DNA of 64,000 nucleotides. Source: Mauremys mutica. Its lineage: Eukaryota; Chordata; Testudines; Geoemydidae. Position numbers and translations under genes: made by a program. Within the stretch, counting starts at the first letter, position 1. Each line of letters opens with the position of its first letter. Positions 11,191 through 22,065 of this stretch are shown one piece after another. The notes beneath the pieces were generated by a model. The model was given only the letters and a program-made list of their open reading frames with translations, did not search any database and was not told the DNA's origin. The stretch spans positions 274,208,045-274,272,044 of the forward strand of contig NC_059072.1 in the NCBI RefSeq assembly GCF_020497125.1, in the 5' to 3' direction.

Positions 11191-11891
11191 TGTAGCAGGG
11201 TGGACCCTGCTCCTGCTGGAAGGGGTTTAAAAAGTGGCCTAGCAGGGCTTGAGAGCAGTGGCTCTCAAGGCTGAGCTGATCAGGGAAGTGGCTGCAGCTG
11301 GGGGCCACGCCCCAAACAGAGCAACAGGGCCTTATAAGAAGGCAGGGGAGCCAGGAGCCCAGATAGTCTCTCTCTGGCTATAGAGAGAGATGGGCCTAGC
11401 TGCTGGGAAATAGAGACCAGGTACCTGAGTGAAGCAGGGCTGGGGACAGGCTAAGGAGCTGGGGAGCTCTGGCCTGGAAAGCCCCAGGCTGCGGCCTAGC
11501 AGTGGGCCAATAGGTACTGTGGGTTGCAGAGGGCAACCTAGGGGTAGGCCAAGGCAGCAGGTCCAAACCCAACTTTGCCTGTGATGAGTAGGCTGATACT
11601 GCAGTCTGCCCCAGAGTGTGGGGCTAGACAATGACTGGCAGTAGCCAAATACTGAGGCAAGGTAGGGATAGAGGGTGGGGGTTCCCTGAGACAAAAGGGG
11701 AGACCCAGAGAGAAAGGGGTTACTGCGAGGGAACAGCACCCCATGTAAAAGGGCACCGGGTCCAGGGAGGGACACGGGAGCCTACGAACAGGTGGATCAC
11801 CAGCCTGCAGAGGGTGCTCCAGGGCTGGACGGAGCTAAATTTGCAGAGCAACCAGTAGGAGGCGCCGCAGGGGTGAGTCCGACCCGTTACA
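11191..11891 (+). mobile_element. LTR-like repeat (TG...CA), copy 1
   Basis: The ~700-base unit starts 'tgtagcagggtgg' and ends 'ggggtgagtccgacccgttaca', with TGTA/TACA termini. It has a TATA-like box 'tataag' at 11333-11338. A near-complete homologue lies at 39125-39814 and a 3' piece at 43035-43210, sharing 'aggcgccgcaggggtgagtc'. The termini suggest a solo LTR, but I find no AATAAA signal and no target duplication, so the LTR assignment is inferred. The 147-residue minus-strand frame across it is a chance frame. Confidence 0.65.
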
Positions 11892-13278
11892 ATTTATTAT
11901 CTCTGGGCCAAACAAGTGGTGCAGAGTTGGGGCTAGGGAAAACACACATACATGGCTGAGGTCTGATCACTTTCTGTTTGCTGCTGCAAGCAAGCAAGAC
12001 AACACTGCCTGCACCCACACCCCACATCACTGCAGTCAGGCTGCCCCAGCATTGGGGTCCTGAGCAGCCCAGGGTTTGTGGAGATGGATGCCAGTTGGTG
12101 TAGCAGAGCCCAGGGTTCCACACTCTGAGCTCAGGCTGTGATCAAGCACCAGAGGGTGCCATAAGGTTTGGAAGGTACCGTACCCTGTTCTGGATTAAGA
12201 GTGGGGCTGGAGGCTGCTTGGACTCTTTCCCCATGGATAGTATTTGATGCTAACAGAGGGCGTCTCTTCTCAGAGAAGTGTTTCTTATTGATGAGTACAG
12301 CATTTCCTTCTGGCATTAGACAAGAATGGAAACATCTTACCTCCCCAAGGGTTGTGAAAGGGAACCAAGAGGGTTTGGGCCTGGTCAGAGACAAGTGGAG
12401 TGCTCTCAAGCATGTGGTTTATGGTTTTGGAACCATGTACCCAACCTTGTAGTGTCCCCACCACACCAGCAGCAAAATGTACTGACTGCTGCCACCATTG
12501 CTGCACAGAGAGATTATGCTCTTCTGCTATGCACATGGGCAAAGCAGCACAGGCACACGCAAACTCAAGGTCAGGCCCCAGACTACTGCACCTCATGTTC
12601 CTCTTTTCTGAAGGCTTATAAACAATTCTATTGAAAAATATTTGGAAAGAGTGAGGGTGCTGGAATTCTAACTGCTAAGGCAAACATAGAGGAAAGATAA
12701 TTTTAAAAGCAGCAAGTAAAAGTGAGATTTTATAGAGTGGAGACAACATTTTACTTATCCATTATCTTGTCTCATTAACTCAGAGGAGAAGAAAGGAAAT
12801 TTATATTATTCAAAAATTTTGATCATTTGGGTTTGTCTCTTAAGATGCATGTCTCAATTTTGTGAAAAGGGGACAGCAGTCATACACAGTTACTCAAGCA
12901 TGCTTTAGTGCCATATAAAAATAATATAATGCAGGACACTCAATTTAAATAGGAGACAGCATTAAGCAGTTACATTAATATGAGGTGCTGCTGGAGATAT
13001 AATTCAAAGCTTTCTTTTCTGATAATACATTCAAATCCTTCTTTTCAGAAGTGCATATATCTCCTAGTGGAACTCAAGGGTGGTGTCTTGTGGTAAAACA
13101 CACACACCATAGAGTGAAGTGCTTATATCACCTGTAGCCCTGAGGATTAATCTGTTGGTCTGTATAAAATGTCTTTTTGATAAAAGTGTGTAGGCTGCAT
13201 AGATTAATAGAATTTGCAATAGCTGTAAACGCAAGATACCTAGAAGCTTCTAAACCAGACATCCTGGCCTATTTCCTC
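11892..13278. other. No gene recognised
   Basis: Bases 11900-12640 are moderately GC-rich with many short overlapping frames in several readings and no conserved motif, which points to a decayed repeat. Bases 12312-12335 share an exact 24-mer with 8625-8648 inside the MITE at 8271. From 12640 the sequence is AT-rich and featureless. Confidence 0.35.
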
Positions 13279-13536
13279 TGTGACGCTGAAAGCAACCTTT
13301 AAGACCCTTACTCAGAAAAGTGATAATAGGAAACAAACCTACGCAAATTGTCTAGGGACTTTCTGAATATCTGCTAACCTTTCACCTAGTTAGGTGCAAA
13401 AGGACCTAACAAGTACACCACAAGATACGTAGATAGTTGTCATTAATACGTATACAAAGGTCAGCCTATGAAAACAGGTACCCTCACCTTTCCATGGGGA
13501 AAGCCAAATTTGGGCGTAAGAGGAAGGAGTTCTCCC

Positions 13537-13544
13537 TATAAAAG
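13537..13544 (+). promoter_or_regulatory. TATA box of LTR
   Basis: The octamer 'tataaaag' follows 'ttctccc' and sits ~375 bases before the polyadenylation signal, the spacing expected for an LTR U3/R promoter. Activity cannot be judged. Confidence 0.6.
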
Positions 13545-13917
13545 GTGTGATAATCCACCACTAGAGCGGGCGATACATCTCTCTGTTTCCTTGTCGTCTC
13601 AACCTGCTTCGAAGCCTTTTCTCCTATGAAAGCTGTTAATACTAAGTCGTAGTATTGATTCTTCTCAAAGTTGTGAGTATGAACATATTCTCATTTCTGC
13701 TAGAGCATTTAGGTTAAACAAAAGAGGGTTTTACTCATAACCAGTTTCTTTGTAACTTCCTCTAGCAGAGGTGTGAAATTTACTCTAGCGCTGTAGAGTA
13801 CATTTAGAACTGTATAATATCATATTATATCTCTTAAAGAACTGTGATATTTTGTAACTTTGTAATCTCATACTGCTTTTTAACATTTTACATTTGCTTC
13901 TTGTTTTGTTGATTTTA

Positions 13918-13923
13918 AATAAA
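13918..13923 (+). terminator. Polyadenylation signal of LTR
   Basis: 'aataaa' followed by a GT/T-rich tract ('ggtcttgtttgac') about 10 bases downstream matches a canonical LTR polyadenylation site. Confidence 0.6.
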
Positions 13924-14039
13924 AGGTCTTGTTTGACTAAACTCTGTCTCTGTCCTAATTCCTGTGATACACCCCAATCTCCTTGTATTAAATTCTGTGA
14001 AGCCTGATTCAAGACGAACTTTTATCTTCTGATCACACA

Positions 14040-14052
14040 TATTGGCGAGCCA
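14040..14052 (+). other. Primer-binding-site-like sequence
   Basis: 'tattggcgagcca' immediately follows the LTR end. Retroviral and gypsy elements begin their tRNA primer site with TGG a few bases after the LTR, as here. The sequence does not match the lysine or proline primer sites I know, so the tRNA is unassigned. Confidence 0.5.
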
Positions 14053-15849
14053 TACTTATATTATTAATATCTATCAATTATTACTAACATTACTAATTAA
14101 TTAGAAAATTAATTATTAAATAAAACTAAATTAAGTGGATAAATTCCACTGTCCCTACTAACCCTCCCCAAATCAGGCAACACACCTTGTGAAACGTGTG
14201 CCATAGTGAAATCCATACGTGTGTGTGTGTTTGTGTGACTTTGAAATGTCAGGACGAATGGCAGGGGGGCTCAAGATCCTGTAAAGAGAAGTGCTGTACT
14301 TAGGCCCTCCATATGAAGATTTGCTATGTGGTATCTCCAAGATTTGGATTTTTCAATCAGTCTTACTCTTTTATTACTAGAGCAAACCAAGCCTGGAGGG
14401 AAGGAGCAAGAAAGTGCTCTCTCTTGTTTTCCTCATATCAGCTGCTTCCTATATCATGTGGGAACCAGAAGCCCATTGGCGGTTGTTTCCAGCTCACCCT
14501 TCAGTTTCTTCAAAAGACTCAGGACTTGGGAGTGACAGCTCCTCAACTGGAAAGGAGAAGTTCATGGTCGATTCTTCTGGCTTGTAGCCGGAGCTCTGTG
14601 CATGCTGGGAAACGGGGGATGACTGGATGATGATGCTGAACCGGCTGTGGAGGGGCTTCACCAGTTTGGACCTCTATTAAGAGCCAGTTATTGTGTCAAA
14701 AAAAAGTGAAACTGCATGCACTTCTCAACAATATGTAAAATTAACAAATAGGTAAATTATGTTCCCATCTTTGCTTCCACGTGATATCCCAGTTTTTTTC
14801 CTCCTTAAACCTCATTACTCATATGACTCTACTAGTTTAATTTTGTCTTCTTTTCTAACCTTTACATAGCACATTGCACAAAATAGTGATTTTTTTCCAG
14901 GCATGAAACCTTGTTCTGAGTTGTTTCCCATATTCAGCAATGTATTATGTAGGGGCCATAGGAAAAACATTACCTTTCCGGAGACCAGGATAAATTTTTT
15001 TTGTAAATATTAATGAACAGCATAGCTTATAGTTTTCCCACAAAAGAATATGAATACTTGGTATTCTGTGAATTGGGAAACTAATCATATGATATATAAG
15101 TCATATCTATTCATTCCTCTGGGGATAGAATTCAAATTATCTTTCTATGGATATACACAGTGTACATTTTGTTTTCTACCTCACCCACTGTATTATTAGT
15201 TTGGGAGATCCTCCCAGAATAGTGCTTGAAGAGTTGTTCTGTTAATCGACTTTATTATGTATTCCCCAGAATAAAAATTACCCAACTACTTATCAGCGCT
15301 TTATGAAATGGACTGTAGGTGGCTAAAATCCTGTTTCATCATTTCATATTGCAAATCACTGTTAACCAAAAACAGGAAGAAGATGCTACAAGAATTTATG
15401 CAAACTCTTTGTCTGTGTTTAATAGCCCTTCAGCTTGTCTGTGTGCTAATTTTAGTAATACCATAACTTTAAAATAAGGTATTATATTCAATTATTCTTT
15501 TGCTCTGATGTATTAGTGAGAAAAGGAATCCTAGAACAGAGCTCCATTCATTTTTATTTTTTCTAGCTAATGTAAATGTTTAGATGTGTTATAGTGAAGA
15601 CAACACTCTTAAAATATCCAGAAAGCAGAAAAAAAAATCAGTAAATATACTACCTCCATGTCACACATGTACTTCCACTTCCGTGACTCTCTTTACATGT
15701 TAAATCAGTTTTATGGGTCAAATCAAGTCCTGACATTCCCAACTATACTGAATATCAAGAATTTGTTCCAGGATCTCTGCAGGGAAGCTGTGACCTCTGA
15801 GTGTCTGACAACAATTAGTTAGTTCATTCTCCCATCATTGTATACAAGG
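14053..15849. other. AT-rich leader-like sequence, then unrecognised
   Basis: Bases 14053-14150 are extremely AT-rich with repeated 'ttaatt' and 'attatta' motifs and may be element leader. A (GT)n-like tract lies at 14218-14237. From 14240 to 15849 I see no protein motif, tRNA-like segment or named repeat. Confidence 0.35.
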
Positions 15850-16018
15850 GAAGTATTATCCCCAAATGACAAACTGGCATGATAAAGGTGGGGACACAAC
15901 AAGATGGCAGTGACTTGCTCAGTATCACATAGGAAATCTGTATTGAAGTTGCAAACTGAACCCAATTTCTTGAGGCCCTACTAATGTGGTACCTTAACCT
16001 TCAGACCATTCTTTATCT
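15850..16018 (-). repeat. MIR/CORE-SINE-like relic
   Basis: Bases 15900-16018 show the minus-strand pattern of the MIR core: 'tgacttgctcagtatcacat', 'ggaaatctgtattgaagtt' and 'aactgaacccaatttcttga'. These correspond to the 'cttgcccaaggtcacacagg...tctgtggcagagctgggaattgaaccc' layout of MIR-like SINEs in amniotes. It is heavily diverged, consistent with an old insertion. Confidence 0.6.
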
Positions 16019-16164
16019 CTGTTGACACAATTGTATGTAATGAATCTGGAGATCTGCCTGCTATTCCCTGCTCTGTCAGTGACTTTGGTGTAATAAACTT
16101 CTATTTCTGATTAATTTTCTCGATCTGCTAGAAAGGATTCCAGATCTATGGATGAAAGTGTAAT

Positions 16165-16330
16165 GGTGACGGACCCTGGTTGTCGGCAGATGGGATTGAA
16201 CCGGGGACCTCTGGAGCTTAGTACATGAGCCTCTACCCCATGCACTAAAAGCCAACTGGCTGTTAAGCAGACTCATTTTATCACTCTCTCTAAGTGGTCT
16301 CGGTGCCACTAGGTGGGACCACCAGGAGGT
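16165..16330 (-). repeat. tRNA-derived SINE-like repeat
   Basis: On the minus strand the sequence contains an A-box-like 'tagtgcatggggtagagg' (complement of 16230-16247) and a B box 'ggttcaatcc' (complement of 16193-16202), spaced as in a tRNA-derived pol III promoter. The tail continues into 'gtctgcttaacag'-like and 'gagaccactta' sequence. It does not fold into a complete tRNA with a CCA-proximal acceptor stem that I can pair, so it is not called as a functional tRNA gene. Confidence 0.6.
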
Positions 16331-16915
16331 GTGTGGGTTACGTAAGCACTATATGTTGTTTCATGTTTCCAGATAGTACCATACGACAGAGCTTTATACA
16401 GACAAGACAGTTCCTTTAACCCTTAATTATGTGAATAGTCCCATTGACTACTTGTCTTGCCTTTAACCTATCTCTTTCCCCACTCAAAGCTCTTCTTCTA
16501 CTATCACATACAGAAATCCTCTTTGGGCTGTATTCTGAGTGGCACAGGTGGTGCCATACCCTGCAGGCTAAGTCATGCCCCACATTCACTTCTTGCCCAG
16601 AAGAATCACTGCCATAGGACCTTCTGCACCTATGGTAGAAGGAAAAAGAGTTGTTTAGGTCTGTACCTCTGTGCACTGTGCTCCTCCTTGAGAATTAATG
16701 CACTCTGGGTGAAATTCAACTCTGTGGAGAGATCAGACAAGGCCTATACACCATTTACATCCCACTGAAGCTATATCTGGGGGGCTCAAGTGGGACTTAA
16801 ATAGTGCATAGACTTTGTGATATCCCTCTGCATGCTTGTCATGTATGTGAGTGTGAGAGAATAGGAACATGTAATCAAAATTATTTTGCAGCTGTGACCT
16901 AGTAACACACATCCT
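16331..16915. other. No gene recognised
   Basis: Mixed sequence; open frames on both strands overlap one another and carry no domain motif. I see no named repeat. Confidence 0.35.
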
Positions 16916-16917
16916 CA

Positions 16918-17135
16918 GGGGCTGTCTACACAGGGGAAATTGTCATTACTATTCCACTATAACTAAATATATACCAGTGTAACTCCCCCCCCTTCTCAGT
17001 TGGAATAACAACCAAAAAAGACCACTGTTCTTATGTAAAAGAGTGGTTCTTCTGGAGTCATGCCAACATAATTCTGCTGATATCAGTATGCCAGTATAGT
17101 AATGATGGTAAATTTCCCGGTGTATGCAAGCCTTT
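16918..17135. mobile_element. Short MITE of the 'ctggtgtaact' type
   Basis: The left end 'ggggctgtctacacagggg' and right end 'cccggtgtatgcaagcctt' are roughly inverted. The interior repeats 'ccagtgtaact', 'ccagtatag' and similar words. Related sequence occurs at 31296-31552 and around the insertion at 28364. No coding capacity. Superfamily uncertain. Confidence 0.5.
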
Positions 17136-17214
17136 AGAAATCAGTATCTGAACCTATTTCAGGGTACAGATCAACATTCAACACTGGATGAGTATGCACA
17201 CAGACATACACCTA

Positions 17215-18119
17215 GGGTTGCCAGGCATCCAGTTTTTGATCAGGATACCCAGTCAAAAAAGGACGCTGGCATCTCCAGTCAGCACAGCTGACTGGGCTGC
17301 TAAAAGTCCAGTTGGCTGCAGCTGCTGGCATATCCCTCTGGCTCCTAGGTGCAGTGGCGGCCAGGGGGGCTTCATGCGCTATCCCTGCCTGTGGCACAGA
17401 TGCCGTGCCAAGTGCCGGCTCCATAGCTCCCATTGGCTGGGAACCACAGCCAATGGGAGCTCTAGGGGTGATGCCTGCAAATGGGGGCAGTGCACAGAGA
17501 TCCCCTGGCCACCCATGCACCTAGGTGGCAGAGGGACATGTCGCTGCTTCCTGTGAGCTGCCTGAGGTAAGTGCTGCCTGGAGCCCGACTTCCCTCCCGC
17601 ATCCCAACCCTCTACCCCAGCCCTGAGTCTCCTCCCACACTCCGAATCCCTCAACCCCAACCCCCAGCCCAGAGCCTTCTCCTAGATGCCAAACCCCTCA
17701 TCCCCAGCCCAACCCCAGAGCCCTCACCTACAGCCAGAGCCCTCACCCTCTCCTGTCCCCCAACCTCTTGTCCCAGCCCGTAGCCCCACCCCACACTCTG
17801 AACCCCTCGGTCTCACCCCTCCCAGCCCAAAGTCCCCTCCTAAACTCCAAACCCTTCATCCCCGGCCCCAATCCAGAGCTCGCACCCCTAGCTGGAGCCC
17901 TCACCCCCTCCCACAATCCAACCCTCTGCCCCAGCCTGATGAAAATGAACGAGTAAGCGAGTGTTGGGGAGACTGAGTGACAGAGGCAGAGGGGATGGAG
18001 TGAGCAGGATTTGGGGCCTCAGAGAAGGGGTGGGGCAGAGGATGGGGCCCCGGGGCAGGGACAGGGCTGGGGGTGAGGCAAGGGTGTTCAGTTTTCTGCA
18101 ATCAGAAAGTTGGCAACCC
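17215..18119. mobile_element. GC-rich TIR element, about 0.9 kb
   Basis: The ends 'gggttgccagg' (17215) and 'ttggcaaccc' (ending 18119) are inverted repeats. The middle, about 17590-17935, is a cytosine-rich imperfect minisatellite with 'cccagccc' words and no protein. I recognise the layout as a non-autonomous DNA element common in turtles, but find no convincing target duplication. The many short overlapping frames in this region are low-complexity by-products. Confidence 0.7.
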
Positions 18120-18363
18120 ACAGGAAGTTCTTGCACAGCCTTGCATGCTTCAGGCCTTCAGGGGGTGAAGTTGGGATCTGGCCCTGTCTTCTTCCTTCTC
18201 CCCTTTGATATCTAGGGATCATGGAGGGTGGTGAACCCTTATTTCTTAAAGTGTTCGCCCCCAGGGCTATACACTGAGGTTTCCCTCATATTCCCTCTGA
18301 ATGTTTTGGAGCACTGTGACAGGCCTGACACCCTGCAAAGTGTGTCTTAACTAAGCTGCAAAT

Positions 18364-18772
18364 CAGTGGTCCTCAACCATGGGTACACATATCCCTAGGG
18401 GGTATACAGAGGTCTGCCAGAGGGTACAACAACTCATCTAGATATGTGCCTACTTTTACAACAGGCTACATATAAAGTACCAGAAAAGTCAGTACAAACT
18501 AAAATTTCATACAATGACTTGTTTATACTGTTTTATATACTATACACTGAAATGTAAGTACAATATTTATACTTCAATTAATTTATTTTATAATTATATG
18601 GTAAAAATGAGAAAGTAAGCAATTTTTCAGTAATAGTGTGCTGTGACACTTGCACTTTTATGTCTGATTTTTGTAAGAAAGTAGTTTTTTAGTGAGGTAT
18701 AACTTGGGAGCACAGAAGACAAATCAGACTTCTAAAAGGAGTATGGTAGTCTGCAAATATTGAAAGCCACTG
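18364..18772. mobile_element. hAT-type MITE, ~409 bp, with TSD
   Basis: It begins 'cagtggtcctcaacca' and ends 'ttgaaagccactg', imperfect inverted ends with CA...TG termini. The flanking octamers 'ctgcaaat' (18356-18363) and 'ctgcaatt' (18773-18780) match at seven of eight positions, the hAT target-duplication length. The AT-rich interior has no open frame of note. The 'tcctcaacc' start is widely shared by hAT relatives in vertebrates. Confidence 0.9.
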
Positions 18773-19574
18773 CTGCAATTTCTAAATTCCAGTTATCCAT
18801 TGTAAAGTGGGGGTGGAATTTGGTAACTTCCAAGACGCAGAGGGAAGTGCTTTTGCCTGGGGCCACCCCTCAGGCCTTTGAATGCCTTTTAATTTTCTTT
18901 CCCCCTTCCTTTTGTGCTAGGTAGGGGACAGAAGCAGGTCACTTGGATAGGGCTTCCTCCTTCTCCCCTGCCGAAGTGTGCTGAAACTGTACTCTCCCCC
19001 TGACATCCCAATACACCATCTCAGGTATCCCATAGTGAAACCACATATCATGGTACAGATCAGCATTGGACACCGAGCACCCCCACATTCATCACAGTTT
19101 TCAGCCCCTTCAGATAAATCTTTGCAGGATCAGGGCTTTGTTTTCAACAAAGGAAACAGTCAGCACTAACAGTAAGAGCAGCACACTAGGGACCCATTCG
19201 TTTTTTTTCTGTTCTGTATAAGTGTATGATCTCTAAATGTCTGTTATGAAGGACTGTAGTGCCAAATGATTGAAAAGTCTTTAGACTCCACTCTGTGCTA
19301 TAAATCTGATTATACTGGTAATGTGTGATATGGTCAGTAATTTTTTTCAAACTATTTTAATCTTTCTATTGCTTGTTGATATGAGCAATATAAAAGAGAG
19401 AAACTTGCATCATTTTATCACTATTGAGAAGTAGCTCATTAAATTCTGTTAATGATTAGGAGATCCATTGTAAATTAGGGAACTTTGCCAATTAGCCATT
19501 GAAAACCAAACTATTTCCAGCTTTGCATAGAGCACAAGGCAGAGGAAAGTACAAAGACTTCCCAAACACAATTG
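18773..19574. other. No gene recognised
   Basis: Unremarkable mixed sequence with a T-run near 19200. No domain motif, repeat boundary or RNA gene seen. Confidence 0.35.
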
Positions 19575-20560
19575 TGCATGTAAGGCGGTCGCAGTTCTCA
19601 CCATCTGTCAGGGAGGGAGACCACACCCTCTCACTGCAATGATCCTAGAGCCACTCCGTTCTGGGGGGAATTAGCTGACAGTTAATAGGTCCAAGTCTGC
19701 AGTCCAGGTTGGGCAACAATTTGGTCTGTGTGCCCCAGCCCTCAGCCAGGATGGGGCAGCACATAGTTACTGCTTCTGGCCTGCAGTGAGGCAGGGCAGT
19801 AGTGAGTCTATCTGCCCGGGGCCCTCACTCAGGATGGGCCAGCAATGAGGTAATGACTCTGGCCTTCAGTCAGGTAGAACAACACAGCAGCCTAAGGGGG
19901 AGTAGCTCTCTGGCAAACCGTCTGATGGCCTAGCTTGTGCAGGTGCAAGACCAATGCAGGCCTCCTGGCCTAAAGGTGGGGAGGCTGCCACACCCCAGGG
20001 GTGGGGTGGCAGGGGGTAGGGGGACACAGGCCAACTCACTCCACTGCATCCCAGCCCAGGGCCCTAAAAGTGGCGGAGTGATCCTCCACTAGGTCAGCAG
20101 GGAAAGCCGGCTGCAACACATTGGCCAGCTTGCAGTTAGTAACACAGCCACACCCTATCCAGCTTGCCTGGGTTCCTTTCTACACTCCCAGTCGGGGGGT
20201 ACCTGGGTTTCAGGTTGTCGTTCGCCTCACTTGGGTAAATGGCAAGTGGCAGTCGCAATAGCTCCTTGGTGTCCCTGGTGTCTGACAGCTCTGGCAGTCC
20301 CTCCGGGTCTCTGGCACTGCTGTGGCCTCAGGTCTGGGCTCCAGCAGCGGGGAGGGAGACATCCTGCTCCTCTGGCAGCTCTGGCCCAAATGAGCTGGAG
20401 GGCCGGCATTTTCTATTTCTGGTTCCCATCCCACACCTCTGCTTCCAGCAGGGCGGGCACAGGTGTCCTGGTTCTGCACACCAGGGGGCGGTCACCCTTT
20501 TCTCACTTTGTGGGAGGAGGACCGTGCCTCCTTGCTACAGTGCCCTTTCATAAAATCCAG
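19575..20560. repeat. GC-rich interspersed repeat, possibly LTR-derived
   Basis: This block stands out from AT-rich flanks and contains phrases such as 'ctcactcaggatgggcc' and 'cagccaggatggggcag' in two diverged copies (about 19735-19765 and 19825-19850), and 'ccctaaaagtggcgg'. I have seen similar blocks as turtle LTRs but cannot fix termini or find a target duplication. The 131- and 104-residue frames inside have no family motif. Confidence 0.45.
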
Positions 20561-20659
20561 GCACAATACCTGTGTTCAAACTCAGATCTCTTAAACATTC
20601 TGCAAGACCCCGTGTGGTGCTGGTGATAGACACTCTAAAGTGGATGGCAAGGAGAAGAT

Positions 20660-20701
20660 GGGCTCCCCAGCTGTACCTCTGGGCTCCCCAGCTGTACCTC
20701 T
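20660..20701. repeat. Exact 21-bp tandem duplication
   Basis: Two identical 21-base units (20660-20680 and 20681-20701, each beginning 'gggctccccagc') stand head to tail, directly upstream of a MIR-3'-like phrase 'tgtaaaatcgggataatacc'. This looks like a local replication-slippage duplication. Confidence 0.85.
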
Positions 20702-20740
20702 GTAAAATCGGGATAATACCACCCCTAATCTCACAATTAA

Positions 20741-21240
20741 CAGGGCTGGCTCCAGGCACCAGCTGAGCAAGCTCATGCTTGGGGCGGCTGATTCCAAGGG
20801 GCAGCATTCCGCCCAATCCTTTTTTTTTTTTTTTTTTGCTTTTCTGCTTCCACCGCCCCCGCAGGTTTTTTTCTTCTTGGTTCGCTGCTCCAGCCACCCT
20901 GTAGGGGGCAGCAGCACAGAGGAGGGGAGCGCCCTGCTGGGAGCGGTGACAGGTCTGTAGCAAGCCCAGCAGGGCAGCTCGCGTCCTTCCTTGCCCGCCG
21001 ACCAGAGCGGCGCAGAGCCCTCCTGGCAGGCGGTGCGGTGAGCGCCCCACTGAAGGAAGCACTTGCCGCCCCCCTTTTCTCTCTCCCCCCCGCTGCCCAG
21101 GCACATCTGCAGGGCCGGGAGTCCCTCTGCATCCACGCTCCATCTGCCCTGCAGGTTTGTTTGTCCCCCCCCTTCTCTGCTCCGGCCGGCCCGCAGGTGT
21201 TTTTTTGCTTGGGGCAGCAAAAAAGCCAGAGCCGGCCCTG
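20741..21240. mobile_element. hAT-like MITE of the 'GGGGCGGC' family, 500 bp
   Basis: The ends 'cagggctggctccagg' and 'ccagagccggccctg' are inverted repeats. The subterminal phrase 'gcttggggcggc' reappears as 'gcttggggcagc' near the right end. Flanking octamers 'acaattaa' and 'cctattaa' agree at six of eight positions. Related copies are at 28364-28663 and 61137-62593. A long poly-T (20820-20838) lies inside. The minus-strand frames of 159-209 residues that run across it are open only because of base composition and contain no transposase motif. Confidence 0.85.
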
Positions 21241-21889
21241 CCTATTAATCATATTTTGTGGATTGGAGAAACTGGTCTCTGAAGCAGAACCTGTGTAGCT
21301 TACATTTGGGTTTCATAACAGCCTAAAAGTACTGCTACTTTCTTTTGCCTAATCTATATATCTAAAAATTGCAGAAGGACTAATTTAAGTGATAAACTTG
21401 AAATTTAGTTCAGAGCTAATTTTCTTGGTTTTGCTTTGATAGTATGTCAGGGTATAGTTCAAGAAACTGTTATTTTGTCTTAGGGGTTGAGACTAAAATA
21501 ATTTAATTGCATCAATTTTTGATCACATTTTGTAAATTCTATGCACATTTATAAAGGTTGCTAGGATTTCATTGGATTTTTTTACATCACTATTCAGAAT
21601 CATTGCTTGCAAATTGGGAATGAATGAGGAATTTTGTCAAATATTTTTCAGTGTAGTGGGAAATAGGGTCTTTGTTGAAATCTAAGAATAAGGCCCAATT
21701 TGAGGTCATGTTTGCTAAAGTTGAAATTCATTCCAGGCAGAGACAGTGCAAAGATTTTGTACCTCTTAATTCCCACATACCCCATCAAACTAAGGCTAAT
21801 GTGTGACTGGAGTGGTCCATAGGTCTTAAGTTGGCCCTATGCATAGGTATGTATTTCACCCTGAAAGCATAATAAAATTTAGTTTCCGT
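21241..21889. other. No gene recognised
   Basis: AT-rich sequence without visible coding motifs, repeat ends or RNA structures. Confidence 0.4.
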
Positions 21890-22065
21890 CAGTAGTTTTC
21901 AAAGCAATCTACATTATACAAATTGGGAAAATGAGGCACAAGAGGTTAAATCAATTTGCCCAAGGTCACCCATCAGGCCCATAGCAGAACTGGGAATAGC
22001 TTCTAGATGTTCTGAGTGCCAATCCAATGTGCTAGCCATTAGGCCACACTGCCTCTCAGTGACAA
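21890..22065 (-). repeat. MIR-type SINE, nearly complete
   Basis: On the minus strand this reads as a tRNA-like head ('gaggcagtgtggcctaatgg' and 'gctagcacattggat'), then the conserved core 'gggtgaccttgggcaaatt', then 'taacctcttgtgcctcatt' and 'cccaatttgtataatgtag'. That is the order of head, CORE domain and tail in MIR elements. Divergence is typical of an ancient insertion. Confidence 0.82.

Larger units (their letters stand above)
13279..14039 (+). mobile_element. Endogenous-retrovirus-like LTR
   Basis: The region has the internal order of an LTR: TATA box at 13537-13544, about 375 bases to a polyadenylation signal at 13918-13923, a T-rich segment, then a 'cacaca' end directly followed by a primer-binding-site-like sequence. 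The left end is placed at 'tgtgacgctg' (13279) because it mirrors 'tcaca' near the right end; 'tgtaaacg' at 13224 is an alternative. No gag, pol or env frame follows, so this is a truncated remnant. The retroviral class is not shown by the sequence. Confidence 0.62.

Noticed and set aside
11332..11775. 147-residue minus-strand frame
   Set aside because: The homologous LTR-like copy at 39125 does not preserve the frame at equal length, as expected of non-coding repeat sequence.
16193..16262. Possible tRNA gene on the minus strand
   Set aside because: A- and B-box-like sequences are present, but no complete cloverleaf with paired acceptor stem was found, and the tail looks like a SINE.
17215..18119. 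8-bp target duplication around the TIR element
   Set aside because: Neither 'tacaccta' nor 'acaggaag' nor shifted octamers match, so no duplication is claimed.
20535..21252. Overlapping minus-strand open frames of 159-209 residues
   Set aside because: They lie across the GC-rich MITE at 20741-21240, overlap each other in different frames, are K- or P/G-rich low complexity, and have no domain motif.
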